A stretch of DNA of 64,000 nucleotides from Bolinopsis microptera (GCF_026151205.1 NC_087073.1:496001-560000); one strand, 5' to 3'; counted from the stretch's first letter, positions 1 to 14,590 are shown. Numbers and translations are program-made. Notes: generated by a model from the sequence alone, not told the origin.

Positions 1-1
1 G

Positions 2-937
2 CCTGCGCAGCGGGCTGAGGATAACAAAGTGTTGTCACACGGGGCAGTGCTGCAGAGAGCTACCACCAGCTTTGGTCAGGATACAGTCGTCCTGGATACT
101 GACTATGCAGATGATTTGGCTATCATGGATAACACCAAGGACGGTCTCCAGGAGACGACTGATCTTTTATGCAAGTATGCGGCTCAGGCTGGCCTCAGAA
201 TCAATGCGAAGAAAACAGAGGTTATGGCCATCGGCAAGAATACATCACAGAGGCCGTATACTGAAGCATCAACGGTGGACATTACAGTAGGAGACACGGC
301 TATCCAGCAAGTCAGCAACTTCACTTACCTTGGGTCGATTATATCAAGTGATGGGACTATTGACCGGGACTTGTCTGCACGGATCCAGAAAGCCTCAGGA
401 GCATTCAATCAGCTCGGTAATATTTGGAAGAATCGCAATATCCAAACTAACACCAAAATACGGATATATGTTGCAGCGGTTCTAACAATATTACTTTATG
501 GAAGCGAAGTCTGGAACACTACTTCAAAGCAACTACATCGCTTCGAAGTTTTTCATCAAAACTGTTTGAGGAGAATCCTTCGAATTAAGTGGTTCCACCG
601 GACGAGCAATGTTCAAGTGTTGGAGCGGGCAAGAATAAACCCGGTTATAACCTACATCAGTGCCAACCGTCTTCGCTGGTTTGGACATGTTTCTAGAATG
701 CCGGACACCAGGCTACCAAAGTATCTACTTGACTGGACACCTGCTCACGGCCGAAGATCACGTGGGCGGCCAAGAAAGAATTGGCGAACCTGTGTCCTAG
801 AAGACGCAGTAACATTCACAGGAGATCCAGACATTGTATTTGATAAGGTCCGAGAGTTGGCAGGAAACCGAAAGCACTGGAGAGAGATGATACGACATAA
901 GCGGCAATTCCTTGGTGCAGGCCACTCGAATGATTGA
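2..937 (+). CDS. RTE-like non-LTR retrotransposon reverse transcriptase, C-terminal part (partial at window edge)
   Basis: The frame is open from base 2 to the stop at 935-937, so the 5' part lies outside the window. The protein starts just before the RT catalytic motif (YADDLAIM) and continues through the thumb region (FTYLGSIISSDG, LLYGSEVWN) to the C-terminal RLRWFGHVSRMPD and GRRSRGRPRKNW blocks. These blocks are typical of RTE-type LINE polyproteins in invertebrates. No endonuclease domain is visible because it would lie upstream. The reading frame has no internal stop, so the copy may be fairly young. It lies opposite in direction to the formin gene, inside that gene's intron 6. The clade assignment rests on remembered motif patterns; another EN-type LINE clade is possible. 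Confidence 0.85.
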   Translation, partial: PAQRAEDNKVLSHGAVLQRATTSFGQDTVVLDTDYADDLAIMDNTKDGLQETTDLLCKYAAQAGLRINAKKTEVMAIGKNTSQRPYTEASTVDITVGDTAIQQVSNFTYLGSIISSDGTIDRDLSARIQKASGAFNQLGNIWKNRNIQTNTKIRIYVAAVLTILLYGSEVWNTTSKQLHRFEVFHQNCLRRILRIKWFHRTSNVQVLERARINPVITYISANRLRWFGHVSRMPDTRLPKYLLDWTPAHGRRSRGRPRKNWRTCVLEDAVTFTGDPDIVFDKVRELAGNRKHWREMIRHKRQFLGAGHSND

Positions 938-969
938 GGAGACCTTATCAAGTATCAAGTAAGTAAGTT
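938..969 (+). other. 3' tail of the RTE-like LINE
   Basis: Immediately after the stop is a short stretch with simple repeats (AAGTATCAAGTAAGTAAG). It ends where the 43-bp satellite begins. RTE elements commonly end in short tandem repeats rather than poly(A), so this is probably the element's 3' terminus, inserted at the very edge of the satellite. Confidence 0.5.
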
Positions 970-2859
970 ACCTAACTACTCCCTGCTACTAGAGTATATT
1001 TGTTACCTTGCTACCTAACTACTCCCTGCTACTAGAGTATATTGGTTACCTTGCTACCTAACTACTCCCTGCTACTAGAGTATATTTGTTACCTTGCTAC
1101 CTAACTACTCCCTGCTACTAGAGTATATTTGTTACCTTGTTACCTAACTACTCCCTGCTACTAGAGTATATTTGTTACCTTGCTACCTAACTACTCCCTG
1201 CTACTAGAGTATATTTGTTACCTTGCTACCTAACTACTCCCTGCTACTAGAGTATATTTGTTACCTTGCTACCTAACTACTCCCTGCTACTAGAGTATAT
1301 TTGTTACCTTGCTACCTAACTACTCCCTGCTACTAGAGTATATTTGTTACCTTGTACCTAACGACTCCCTGCTACTAGAGTATATTTGTTACCTTGCTAC
1401 CTAACTACTCCCTGCTACTAGAGTATATTTGTTACCTTGCTACCTAACTACCCCCTGCTACTAGAGTATATTTGTTACCTTGCTACCTAACTACTCCCTG
1501 CTACTAGAGTATATTTGTTACCTTGCTACCTAACTACTCCCTGCTACTAGAGTATATTTGTTTCCTTGTTACCTAACTACCCCCTGCTACTAGAGTATAT
1601 TTGTTACCTTGTTACCTAACTACTCCCTGCTACTAGAGTATATTTGTTACCTTGTTAACTAACTACTCCCTGCTACTAGAGTATATTTGTTACCTTGTTA
1701 CCTAACTACTCCCTGCTACTAGAGTATATTTGTTACCTTGCTACCTAACTACTCCCTGCTACTAGAGTATATTTGTTACCTTGCTACCTAACTACTCCCT
1801 GCTACTAGAGTATATTTGTTACCTTGCTACCTAACTACTCCTGCTACTAGAGTATATTTGTTACCTTGTTACCTAACTACTCCCTGCTACTAGAGTATAT
1901 TTGTTACCTTGTTACCTAACTACTCCCTGCTACTAGAGTATATTTGTTACCTTGCTACCTAACTACTCCCTGCTACTAGAGTATATTTGTTACCTTGTTA
2001 CCTAACTACTCCCTGCTACTAGAGTATATTTGTTACCTTGCTACCTAACTACTCCCTGCTACTAGAGTATATTTGTTACCTTGTTACCTAACTACTCCCT
2101 GCTACTAGAGTATATTTGTTACCTTGTACCTAACTACTCCCTGCTACTAGAGTATATTTGTTACCTTGCTACCTAACTACTCCCTGCTACTAGAGTATAT
2201 TTGTTACCTTGTTACCTAACTACTCCCTGCTACTAGAGTATATTTGTTACCTTGTTACCTAACTACTCCCTGCTACTAGAGTATATTTGTTACCTTGTTA
2301 CCTAACTACTCCTGCTACTAGAGTATATTTGTTACCTTGCTACCTAACTACTCCCTGCTACTAGAGTATATTTGACTACCTTGTTACCTAACTACTCCCT
2401 GCTACTAGAGGTATATTGTTACCTGGCTACCTAACTACTCCCTGCTACTAGAGTATATTTGTTACCTTGCTACCTAACTACTCCCTGCTACTAGAGTATA
2501 TTGTTACCTTGCTACCTAACTACTCCCTGCTACTAGAGTATATTTTGTTACCTTGTTACCTAAATACTCCCTGCTACTAGAGTATATTTTGTTACCTTGT
2601 TAACTAACTACTCCCTGCTACTAGAGTATATTTGTTACCATGCTACCTAAACTCACTCCCTGCTACTAGAGTATATTTGTTACCTTGCTACCTAACTACT
2701 CCCTGCTACTAGAGTATAATTTGTTACCTTGCTACCTAACTACTCCCTGCTTCTAGAGTATTTTTGTTCACTTGCTTACCTAACTACTCCCTGCTACTTA
2801 GAGTTTTAATTTGTTACCTTGCTACTAACTACTCCCTGCTACTAGAGTATATTTGTTAC

Positions 2860-4375
2860 CTTGCTACCCTAAATCTCCCTTGATATTTTGTTCCCTTTCT
2901 ATAAATCTCCCCCTTAGAGTTTTTTTGTTACCCTTTTTACCTAACTACCCCTGTATGAGTATATTTGTACCTTGTTTTAAAATACTCCCTGCTTTTGGGT
3001 TATTTTTACCTTGCCTTACCCCAAATAGAGTATATTTGTTACCTTTTCCAAACTTCCCCCTCAGGTTTTTTACCTCCCTAAATTTTCCTTACTAGAGTTA
3101 TTTTTTATTCTATAATAAATTTTTGGGTTTTGTTTTCCTTGTACCTTTAAACTCTCCCTCTACAAGTATTTTGTTACCTTCACCTAACTACTCCCGCTTC
3201 TAGAGTTTTTGTTACCCTTTTACCTTTCCCCCCTAAAAATTTTCCTTTTACCTAAACCTCCCTTACTAGGTATATTTGTTACCTTTGTTTCCAATACTCC
3301 CTTTTCAAATAATTTTTTTCCTTTACAACTACTCCCTGTACTTTTTTTCCTTTAAAATTTCCCCTTTTTAGAGTTTTTTTTCCCTTTCTACCTAATACTC
3401 CCCGCTACTAAGTATAGAGATTAGTTTTTAATATATTTGTTACCTTTACCTAACTACTCCCTTCTAAAAGGGGTTATTTGTTACCTTGTACCCCAACTAC
3501 TCCCCGCTTAATTTTAGTAATTTTTACCTTGTACTAATTCCCTGCTTTTAATATATTTTTACCTTTTACAAAAAATTTTTCCCCCCTAAGGTAATTGTTC
3601 TTGTTCCTCTTTTCCCCCCTAATTTTTTTTACCCCTTGCTTAATATTGCTTTGGTATAATTGTACCTTGTACCCAATTTCTCCCCGCTCTTGGTTTTTTT
3701 GTTCCTTGTACCACTACTCCCTTTAAGTTAGTTATTTGTTTAAAATTTTACTAATTTTTTTCGTTAAAAAAACCCCCCTTTTTAGAGTTATTTGTTACCT
3801 TTTCTACCTAACAAACCCCCCGTACTAGGTTTTTTTTTGTTACCTTGCTACCTAATCTCCCCTACTTTTTTTTTTTCTAAATTTTCCCGCTTCTGATATA
3901 TTTTTTACCTTGTACCTAACTACTCCCGCTACTGAGTATATTTGTTACCTTGCTACCCAACTACTCCCCGCTATGAGTTTTTTGTTACCTTGCTACTAAC
4001 TACCCCGTATAGAGTATATTTGTTTCCCCTTTCTACCTAAATTTTTCCCTCTACTAGGTTATTTGTTCCTTGACCAAACTATCCTGCACTAGGTTATTTG
4101 TTACCTTGCTACCTAACTACTCCTGCTACTGAGTATTTTTGTTTCCTTGTACCTTAAAAACTCCCTGCTACAGAGTAATTTGTTTCCTTTTAAAATAAAT
4201 ACTCCCCGCTACAAGGGGATATTTGTTACCTTTTCCTAATACTCCCTGCTAAAGGGATATTTGTTACTTGTACCCAACTACCCCTGCTCTAGAGTTATTT
4301 GTTACCTGAAACCCAACTATCCTGCTTCTAGGTTTTATTTGTTACCTTTAACTAACTTTCCCCTGCTACTTGGTA
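2860..4375. repeat. corrupted stretch of the 43-bp array
   Basis: The 43-bp period is still traceable, but units lose single bases and homopolymer runs of T, C and A expand. The pattern resembles uncorrected long-read consensus more than mutational decay, because perfect units resume abruptly near 4376. Similar patches occur at about 8840-9350 and 13280-13390. Confidence 0.7.
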
Positions 4376-7300
4376 TATTTGTTACCTTGCTACCTAACTA
4401 CTCCCTGCTACTAGAGTATATTTGTTACCTTGCTACCTAACTACTCCCTGCTACTAGAGTATATTTGTTACCTTGCTACCTAACTACTCCCTGCTACTAG
4501 AGTATATTTGTTACCTGCTACCATAACTACTCCCTGCTTACTAGAGTAGTATTTGTTACCTTTGTACCTACTAACTTCCATGCTACTAGAGTAATTTTGT
4601 TACATTGCTACCTAACTACTCCCTGCTACTAGAGTATATTTAGTTACCTTGTTAACTAACTACTCCCTGCTACTAGAGTATATTTGTTACCTTGCTACCC
4701 TAACTACTCCCTGCTACTAGAGTTTATTTGTTACCTTGTTACCTAACTACCTCCTGCTACTAGAGTATATTTGTTACCTTTCTTACCTAACTACTCCCTG
4801 CTACTAGAGTATATTTGTTACCTTGTTACCTAACTACTCCCTGCTACTAGAGTATATTTGTTACCTTGTTAACTAACTACTCCCTGCTACTAGAGTATAT
4901 TTGTTACCTTGTTAACTAACTACTCCCTGCTACTAGAGTATATTTGTTACTTGTTTACCTAACTACTCCCTGCTACTAGAGTATATTTGTTACCTTGCTA
5001 CCTAACTACCTCCTGCTACTAGAGTATTTGTTACCTTGTACCTAACTACTCCCTGCTACTAGAGTATATATTTGTTACCTTGTACCTAACTACTCCCTGC
5101 TACTAGAGTATATTTGTTACCTTGTTACCTAACTACTCCCATGCTACTAGAGGTATATTTGTTACCTTGTTAACTAACTACTCCCTGCTACTAGAGTATA
5201 TTTGTTTACCTTGCTTACCTAACTACTCCTGCTACTAGAGTAATATTTGTTACCTTGCTACCTAACTATCCCTGCGCTACTAGAGTATATTTGTTTACCT
5301 TGTTACCTAACTACTCCCTCTACTAGAGTAGGTTATATTTGTTCCCTTGCTACCTAACTACTCCTGCTACTAGAGTATATTTGTTACCTTGTAAACTAAC
5401 TACTCCCTGCTACTAGAGTATATTTTGTTACCTTGCTACCTAACTACTCCCTGCTACTAGAGTATATTTGTTTACCCTTGTTACCTAACTACTCCCTGCT
5501 ACTAGAGTATATTTGTTACCTTGTTAACTTAACTACTCCCTGCTACTAGAGTATGAGTTTGTTACCTTGCTACCTAACTACTCCCTGCTACTAGAGTATA
5601 TTTGTTACCTTGTTAACTAACTACTCCCCTGCTACTAGAGTATATTTGTTACCTTGCTACCTACTAACTACTCCCTGCTACTAGAGTATATTTGTTACCT
5701 TGTTTACCTAACTACTCCCTGCTACTAGAGTATATTTGTTACCTTGTTAACTAACCTACTCCCTGCTACTAGAGTATATTTGCTTACCTTGTTAACTAAC
5801 TCTACTCCCTGCTACTAGAGTATATTTGTTACTTGCTACCTAACTACTCCCTGCTACTAGAGGTATATTTGTTACCTGCTACCTACACTACTCCCTGCTA
5901 CTAGAGTATATTTGTACCTTGCTTAACCTAACTCCCCTGCTAACTAGAGTATATTTGTTACCTTGTTACCTAACTACTCCCCTGCTACTAGAGTATATTT
6001 GTTACCTTGTTACCTAACCTACTCCCTGCTACTAGAGTATATTTGTTACCTTGTTAACTAACTACTCCCTGCTACTAGAGTATATTTGTTAACCTTGCTA
6101 CCTAACTACTCCCTGCTACTAGAGTATATTTGTTACCTTGTTACTAACTACTCCCTGCTACTAGAGTATATTTGTTACCTTGTTACCTAACTACTCCCTG
6201 CTACTAGAGTATATTTGTTACCTTGCTACCTAACTACTCCCTGTACTAGAGTATATTTGTTACCTTGCTACCTAACTACTCCCTGCTACTAGAGTATATT
6301 TGTTACCTTGCTTACCTAACTACTCCCTGCTTCTAGAGTATATTTGTTACCTTGTTAACTAACTACTCCCTGCTACTAGAGTATATTTGCTACCTTGTAC
6401 CTAAACTACTCCCTGCTACTAGAGTATATTTGTACCTTGTTAACTAACTACTCCCTGCTACTAGAGTATATTGTTACCTTGCTTAACCTAACTACTCCCT
6501 GCTACTAGGGTATATTTGTTACCTTGCTACCTAAACTACTCCCTGCTACTAGGTATATATTGTTACCTTGTTACCTTAACTACTCCCTGCTAACTAGAGT
6601 TTATTTGTATTTCCTTGCTACCTAACTACTCCCTGCTCACTAGGGTATATTTGTTACCTTGTTAACTAACTACTCCCTGCTACTAGAGTATATTTGGTTA
6701 CCTTGTTAACCTAACTACTCCCTGATCCCTGCAACTAGAGTATATTTGTTACCTTGCTACCTAACTACTCCCTGCTACTAGGGTTATATTTGTTTACCCT
6801 TGTTAAACTAACCTACTCCCTGCTACTAGAGTATATTTGTTACATGCTACCTAAACTACTCCCTGCTACTAGAGTTATTTGTTACCTTGTTAACCTAACT
6901 ACTTCCCTGCTACTAGGAGTATAGGTGTTACCCTTGTTAACCTACCTACCTCCCCTGTCACTAGAGTATATTTGTACCTTGCTACCTGACTACTCCCCTG
7001 CTAATAGAGTATATTTGTTACCTTGTTTAACCTAACTACTCCCTGCTACTAGAGATATATTCTGTTTCACCTTGCCTTACCCTCATACTAGCTCCCTGCT
7101 ACTTAGAGTATATTTGTTACCTGTTACCTAACTACTCCCTGCTACTAGGGTATTTTTGTTACCTTGCTACTAACTACTCCCCGGCTACTAGAGTATATTT
7201 GTTACCTTGCTACCTAACTACTCCCTGCTACTAGAGTATATTTGTTACCTTGTTACCTAACTACTCCCTGCTACTAGAGTATATTTGTTAACCTTGCTAC

Positions 7301-9689
7301 CTAACTACTCCCCTGCTACTAGAGTATATTTGTTACCTTGCTACCTAACTACTCCCTGCTACTAGGGTATATTTGTTACCTTGCTACCTAACTACTCCCT
7401 GCTACTAGAGTATATTTGTTACCTTGTTACCTAACTACTCCCTGCTACTAGGTATATTTTGTTTACCTTGCTACCTAACTACTCCCTGCTACTAGAGTAT
7501 ATTTGTTACCTTGTTACCTAACTACTCCCTGCTACTAGAGTATATTTGTTACCTTGTAACCTAACTACTCCCTGCTACTAGAGTATATTTGTTACCTTGT
7601 TAACTAACTACTCCCTGCTACTAGAGTATATTTGTTACCTTGCTACCTAACTACTCCCTGCTACTAGAGTATATTTGTTACCTTGCTACCTAACTACTCC
7701 CTGCTACTAGAGTATATTTGTTACCTTGTAACCTAACTACTCCCTGCTACTAGAGTATATTTGTTACCTTGTAACCTAACTACTCCCTGCTACTAGAGTA
7801 TATTTGTACCCTTGCTACCTAACTACTCCCTGCTACTAGAGTATATTTGTTACCTTGCTACCTAACTACTCCCTGCTACTAGAGTATATTTGTTACCTTG
7901 TTACCTAACTACTCCCTGCTACTAGAGTATATTTGTTACCTTGCTACCTAACTACTCCCTGCTACTAGAGTATATTTGTTACCTTGCTTACCTAACTACT
8001 CCCTGCTACTAGGGTATATTTGTTACCTTGTTACCTAACTACTCCCTGCTACTAGAGTAAATTTGTTACCTTGTTAACTAACTACTCCCTGCTACTAGAG
8101 TATATTTGTTACCTTGTTACCTAACTACTACTCCCTGCTACTAGAGTATATTTGTTACCTTGCTACCTAACTACTCCCTGCTACTAGGAGTATATTTGTT
8201 ACCTTGTTACCTACTACCCCTGCTACTAGAGTATATTTGTTACCTTGCTACCTAACTACTCCCTGCTACTAGAGTATATTTGTTTACCTTGTTAACTAAT
8301 ACCTCCCCTGCTACTAGAGTATATTTGTTACCTTGCTACCTAACTACTCCCTGCTACTAGAGTATATTGTTACCTTGTTACCTAACTACTCCTGCTACTA
8401 GAGTATATTTGTTACCTTGTTAACTAACTACTCCCTGCTACTAGAGTATATTTGTTACCTTGCTACCTAACTACTCCCTGCTACTAGAGTATATTTGTTA
8501 CCTTGTAACTAACTACTCCCTGCTACTAGAGTATATTTGTACCTTGTTACCTAACTACTCCCCTGCTACTAGAGTATATTTGTTACCTTGCTACCTAACT
8601 ACTCCCTGCTACTAGAGTATATTTGTTACCTTGTTACCTAACTACTCCCTGCTACTAGAGTATATTTGTTACCTTGTTAACTAACTACTCCCTGCTACTA
8701 GAGTATATTTGTTACCTTGTTACCTAAACTACTCCCTGCTACTAGAGTATATTTGTTACCTTGTTACCTTAACTACTCCCTGCTACTAGAGTATATTTGT
8801 TACCTTGCTAACCTAACTACTCCCTGCTACTAGAGTATATTTGTTCCCTTTTAAAAAAAATACCCCTTACTAGTATATTTGTTACCTTGTTACCCAACTA
8901 CTCCGTATAGAGTATATTTGTTTCCTTGCTACCTAACTACTCCTGTACGAGTAATTTTTATTTTTTAACCTAACTACTCCCTGCTATAGGTATATTTGTT
9001 ACTTTTACCCAATCTCCCTGCTACTGAATATTTGTTACCTTGTAACCCAAATTTTCTCCCTGCTACTAAGTTTAAATTTTTTACCTGTTAACCTAACTAA
9101 CCCCCCCTACTAGGTATTTGTTACCTTGTAACCAAATACTCCCGCCTAGGTTATTTTTTTACCTTGTTACCTAAATACCCCTGTACTAGGTTATTTGTAC
9201 CCTTTTAAAATAACTTCCCTGCTACTAGAGTATATTTGTTACCTTTTAACCCAAATACTCCCCGCTAAAAAGGTTATTTGTTTCCTTTTTACCCAACTAC
9301 TTGTACTTAATATATTTGTTACCTTGGTTTCCCACTACTCCCTGCTACTAGAGTATATTTGTTACCTTGTTACCTAAACTACCCCCTGAACTAGAGTATA
9401 TTTGTTACCTTGTTACCTAACTACTCCCTGCTACTAGAGTATATTTGTTTACCTTGCTACCTAACTACTCCTGCTACTAGAGTATATTTGTTACCTTGCT
9501 ACCTAACTACTCCCTGCTACTAGAGTATATTTGTTACCTTGTTACCTAACTACTCCCTGCTACTAGAGTATATTTGTTACCTTGTTAACTAACTACTCCC
9601 CTGCTAATAGAGTATATTTGATACCTTGTAACCTAACTACTCCCTGCTACTAGAGTATATTTGTTACCTTGCTACCTAACTACCCCCTG

Positions 9690-12395
9690 CTACTAGGGTT
9701 TTTGTTACTTGTACCTAAAATATCCCCGCTACTTGAGTATATTTTTTTTTTTATTTTACCCAATACTCCCTGCACAGATATATTTGTTTACCTTTTTTAC
9801 CTAACTACTCCCTTGCTAAATATATTTTTACCTTGTTAACTAACCCCCTGCTAAAGAGTTTTTTGTTACCTTTAACCCAACTACTCCTGTACAGGTATAT
9901 TTTTTTCCTTTTAAAATCCCCGCTATAGGGAAATTTTTTTACTTGTTAAAAAAATACTCCTGCTAAAAGATATATTTGTTACCTTGTTACCTAAAATACT
10001 CCTGTAAAGAGTATATTTGTTACCCTTTTAAATAAATCCCTGCCATAAGTATTTTTTGTTACCTTGTACCTAACACTCCTGCTACGAGTTATTTTTTACC
10101 TTGTTTTTAATATTTCCCCGCTCTAGAGTATATTTGTTTCCCCCGTTTAACAACTCTCCTGTCTAGAGTAATTTGTTTCCTTTTTAACCTAATACCCCGA
10201 ACTGGTATATTTTTTACCTTTTACCCAATACCCTGCTACAGAGTTATTTTGTTACCTTGTTTCCTATACCCCTCTACTGGGTATATTTTTTACTTTTACC
10301 AACTACCCCCGCCTAGAGATATTTGTTCCTTGTTAATACCCCGCAAATTAGGACCCGATAATACTCCCTGCTACAGAGTAATTTGTTTTTTGTTACCAAA
10401 TTCCCTGTATAGGGGTTTTTTTTTACCCTTGACCCAATCCCCCCTTTTAAGATTTTATTTGTTATTTTGGGGTTTCTAACTACTCCCTGCCCTTTGAGTA
10501 TATTTGTTACCTTGTACCCAACACTCCCTTCTAGGATATTTTTTACCTTATAAATACCCCGCACTAAGAAAATTTTTTACCCTTTTACAACTCTCCCGCT
10601 TTTATTGTTACCTTTACCAAATACTCCCTGCTACTAATAATTTGTTCCCTTGTTACCCAACTACTCCCTGCTTAGAAATTTGTTTCCTTTTACCCAATAC
10701 TCCCTGCTATAGAGTATATTTGTTACCTTTTACCTAACACCCCTGCTATAGATTATTTTTACCTTGTACCAAACTCCCGCTCGGGATATTTTTTACCTTG
10801 TTTTCCCAACCTCCCTGTTTTTAGATATATTTGTTTACCCCTTTTACCTATACTCCCCGCTACTAATTTTTTTTGTTACCTTGTTTCCCAAATACTCCCC
10901 GCTACTAGAGTATATTTTTTTTTTTTTCCCCTTGCTACCCAAATACTCCCCGCTCTGGTATATTTGTTACCTTTTAACCCCAACTATCCCCGCTATAAGG
11001 GTTTTTTGTTTCCTTGTACCCAACTACTCCCTGCTACTGGTATATTTGTTACCCTTTTTAACCCAAACTCCGCTACTAGAGTTATTGTTACCTTTTACTA
11101 ACACTCCTGCTACAGAGTATATTTGTTACCCTTTTACCCAACTACTCCCTTACTAAAGGGTTATTTTTGTTACCTTCTCCTTACTAAAATCCCCCCTACT
11201 AAGTTAAAATTTTTACCTTGTTTCCCAAACTTGCTATGAGTATATTTGTTACCCTTTTTAATAATACTCCCTGCACTAGAGATATTTGTTACTTTTTAAC
11301 CCAATACTCCCTCTACAGGATATTTGTTACCTGTAACCTAAATCCCCGCTACTGGTATTTTGTTACCTTGGGAACCAATATCCCTGTATAAGGGATATTT
11401 GTTACCTGAACCTAATAATCCCTGCATAGAGTATATTTGTTACCGTTAACCCAACTACTCCCTGCTATGGTTTAAATTTTTTACCTTGTTAAATAACTAT
11501 CCGACTGGGTATTTTGTTCCTTGACCAACTACTCCCTGCTACTAGAGTATATTTGTTACCCTTTTTACCAATCTCCTGCACTAAGTATATTTGTTACTTG
11601 TTTCCTAACTATCCCCGCTACTAAGTATTTGTTCCTTTACCTAATATCCTGCTATAGATTTTTTTGTTACTTGTAACCCAATACCCCTGTACTAAGTATT
11701 TTGTTACCTTGTTAACAATCTCCCTGCTACTAGGTATATTTGTTACCCTTTTAACCAATACCCTGTATAGGTAATTTGTTACCTTGTACCTAACTACCCT
11801 GCTTGAGTATATTGTTTACCTGTACTAAATACTCCTGCTATAGGGGTTTTTTTTACCTTGTTAACTAACTACTCCGCTCTAGAGTTTATTTGTTACCCTT
11901 TTTAACCAAAAACCCCGTAAAAGAGTATATTTGTTTTCCTTGTTCCTAACTAACCCCGCTACAAGATATTGTTACCCTTTTCCTTATACCCCCGCTACTA
12001 GAGATATTTTTTACCCTTTTACTAACTACCCCTGCAAATAGAGTTTAATTTTTTACCGACCTTTAAATACTCCCTGCTATAGAGTAAATTTGTTACTTTT
12101 TACAAAAAATACTCCCTGCTATGGTATATTTGTTACCTTTTAAATAATACTCCCCGCATTTAAAATATATTTGTTTTCCCCTTTTAACCCAACTACTCCC
12201 CCGCCTAGAGTAATTTGTTACCCTTTTAACCAACTACTCCCTGACTAAGTATATTTGTTACCTTGTAAACCTAACTATCCCCCTAAGGTAATTTTTTTAC
12301 CTTGTACCTAAATACCCCGACGAGTATATTTGTTACCTTGTTAACTAAACACTCCCTGCTATAGGTATATTTTTTTTGTACCTAATACTCCCTGC
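9690..12395. repeat. second long corrupted stretch of the 43-bp array
   Basis: This has the same signature as 2860-4375: deletions within units, runs such as TTTTTACC and CCCC, and fragments of TAACTACTCC and GTATATTTGTTACC at roughly the right spacing. Clean units return near 12400. Several 60-130 codon hydrophobic frames here have no support as genes. Confidence 0.7.
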
Positions 12396-13880
12396 TACTA
12401 GAGTAACATTTGATACCTTGTTACCTAACACTCCCTGCTACTAGAGTATATTTGTTACCCTTTGTTAACCTAACTAACTCCCTGCACTAGAGTATATTTG
12501 TTACCTGTAACCATAACTACTCCCTGCTACTAGAGTATATTTGTTACCTTGTTACCTAACCTACTCCCTGCTACTAGAGTATATTTGTTACCTGCTACCT
12601 AACTACTCCTGCTACTAGAGTTATTTGTTACCTTGTTACTAACTACTCCCTGCTTACTAGAGTATATTTGTTACCTTGCTACCTAACTACTCCTGCTACT
12701 AGAGTATATTTGTTACCTTGCTACCTAACTACTCCCTGCTACTAGAGTATATTTGTTACCTTGTTACCTAACTACTCCCTGCTACTAGAGTATATTTGTT
12801 ACCTTGTTACCTAACTACTCCCTGCTACTGGTATATTTGTTTCCTTTCTACCTAATACTCCCTGTATGGTATATTTTTTACCTTTTACCTAACTACCCCT
12901 GCTATGAGTAATTTGTTACCTTGCACTAACTACTCCCTGCTACTAGAGTATATTTGTTACCTTGTTACCTAACTACTCCCTGCTACTAGAGTATATTGGT
13001 TACCTTGCTACCTAACTACTCCCTGCTCTAGAGTATATTTGTTACCTTTGCTACCTAACTACTCCCTGCTACTAGAGTATATTTGTTTACCTTGCTACCT
13101 AACTACTCCCTGCTACTAATGAGTATATTTGTTACCTTGCTACCTAACTACTCCTGCTACTAGAGTATATTTGTTACCTTGCTACCTAACTACTCCCTGC
13201 TACTAGAGTATATTTGTTACCTTGCTACCTAACTACTCCCTGCTACTAGAGTATATTTGTTACCTTGCTACCTAACTACTCCCTGCTACTAGAGTATATT
13301 GTTACCCCGTACCCAACACTCCCCCATGATAAATTTTTTACCTTGTACCAATACTCCCCGCTTAGAGTTATTGTTACTTGAACTAACTACTCCCTGCTAC
13401 TAGAGTATATTTGTGTTACCTTGCTACCTAACTACTCCCTGCACTTAGAGTATATTGTTACCTTGGTACCTAACTACTCCCTGCTACTAGAGTATATTTG
13501 TTACCCTTGCTACCTAACTACTCCCTTGCTACTAGAGTATATTTGTTACCTTGTTACCGGTAACTACTCCCTGCTACTAGGAGTATATTTTGTTACCTTG
13601 CTACCTAACTACTCCCTGCTACTAGAGTATATTTGTTACCTTGCTACCTAACTACTCCCTGCTACTAGAGTATATTTGTTCCTTGTTCCCCCAAATACCC
13701 GCCTAGAGTATATTTGTTACCTTGTTTCCTAACTACCCCGCTACAGGTAATTTGTTACCTTGTACTAACTACTCCTGCTAAATAGGTTATATTTGTTACC
13801 TTTTTTACTAACTACCCCCGCTACTAGATATATTGTTCCTTGTACCCAATACTCCCTCACTGAGTATTTTTGTTACCCTT

Positions 13881-14590
13881 TTTTTAATTTAAATAAACAT
13901 CCTTTTTTTTGTTTCTTGGGTTAAATAACCCCCTTCCCGCTCCCAGAAAAAATTTTTATTTCTAAATAATTTTCCCGCTACCGATAAAATTTTTACCCCC
14001 AAACCAAACCCCCGGGGGTTTCAGTTTAAAAATTTGGTTTTTTTCCCTTTTAATAAATATTAAATTTTTCCCCCCTTTTTTAGGGATTTTTTGTTTCTTG
14101 CTTTTCCCCAATACTCCTTTGGATATTTTTTTGCACAATTTACTCCCTTTTATTTTTTTATTGTAACCTGCAACTAACACCCCTGCTATGAGAAAATTTT
14201 TTTACCTTGTTTTTTAAAGGGCCCTAAACCCATTTTTTATTTTCCCGCTTACAATTATTGTTAACGCCCTTATTAACCCTTTTTTTAAAAGGGGATTTTT
14301 GTTTAAACCTTGTCTAAAAAAAAAACTTTTCCCCAATTGAAAAAAATGGACCTTTGGGGTAATTTAAAAATACCCACCCTTTCAGAATTTTTTTAAAATT
14401 GGGGGCCCTTTTTTTTTTTACCCAAACCAAAATTTCCCACAGGGGTTTAAAAATTTTTAATTTTCTAATATTTTAAAGGCCCCCTAAAATTTTTAAAGGG
14501 GGTTTGTAAACCAACACTACCTGCAAAATTTGTAATTGACCTTTTAAGTCAAAAAAAATTAACTAATAAATTAATCTCAACGCTACCAGA
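13881..14590. repeat. terminal, nearly unreadable part of the 43-bp array
   Basis: Low-complexity A, T and C-rich sequence with only occasional remnants of the 43-bp unit (for example TAACACCCCTGCTATGAG near 14173). No gene is visible. It borders normal-looking sequence at about 14595, just before exon 6 of the FHOD-like gene. Confidence 0.6.

Larger units (their letters stand above)
970..13880. repeat. 43-bp satellite array (~13 kb)
   Basis: Head-to-tail units of 43 bp, each containing the cores CTAACTACTCCCTGCTACTA and GAGTATATTTGTTACCTTG. Spacing measured between successive copies near 1021 and 1064 is 43. Clean units mainly alternate at one position (TTGCTACC or TTGTTACC) and sometimes carry TTAACTAA instead of TTACCTAA. 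Long clean stretches (970-2850, 4376-8840, 12400-13270) alternate with heavily corrupted stretches. The array lies in intron 6 of the FHOD-like gene. Hydrophobic ORFs inside it are by-products of the repeat. Confidence 0.97.

Noticed and set aside
10249-11156. Several hydrophobic ORFs of 76-130 codons
   Set aside because: They arise from corrupted 43-bp satellite sequence (TATTTGTTACC translates to aromatic and hydrophobic residues).
970-13880. Regular repeats resembling a CRISPR array
   Set aside because: Units are directly adjacent without unique spacers, and the surrounding DNA is metazoan.
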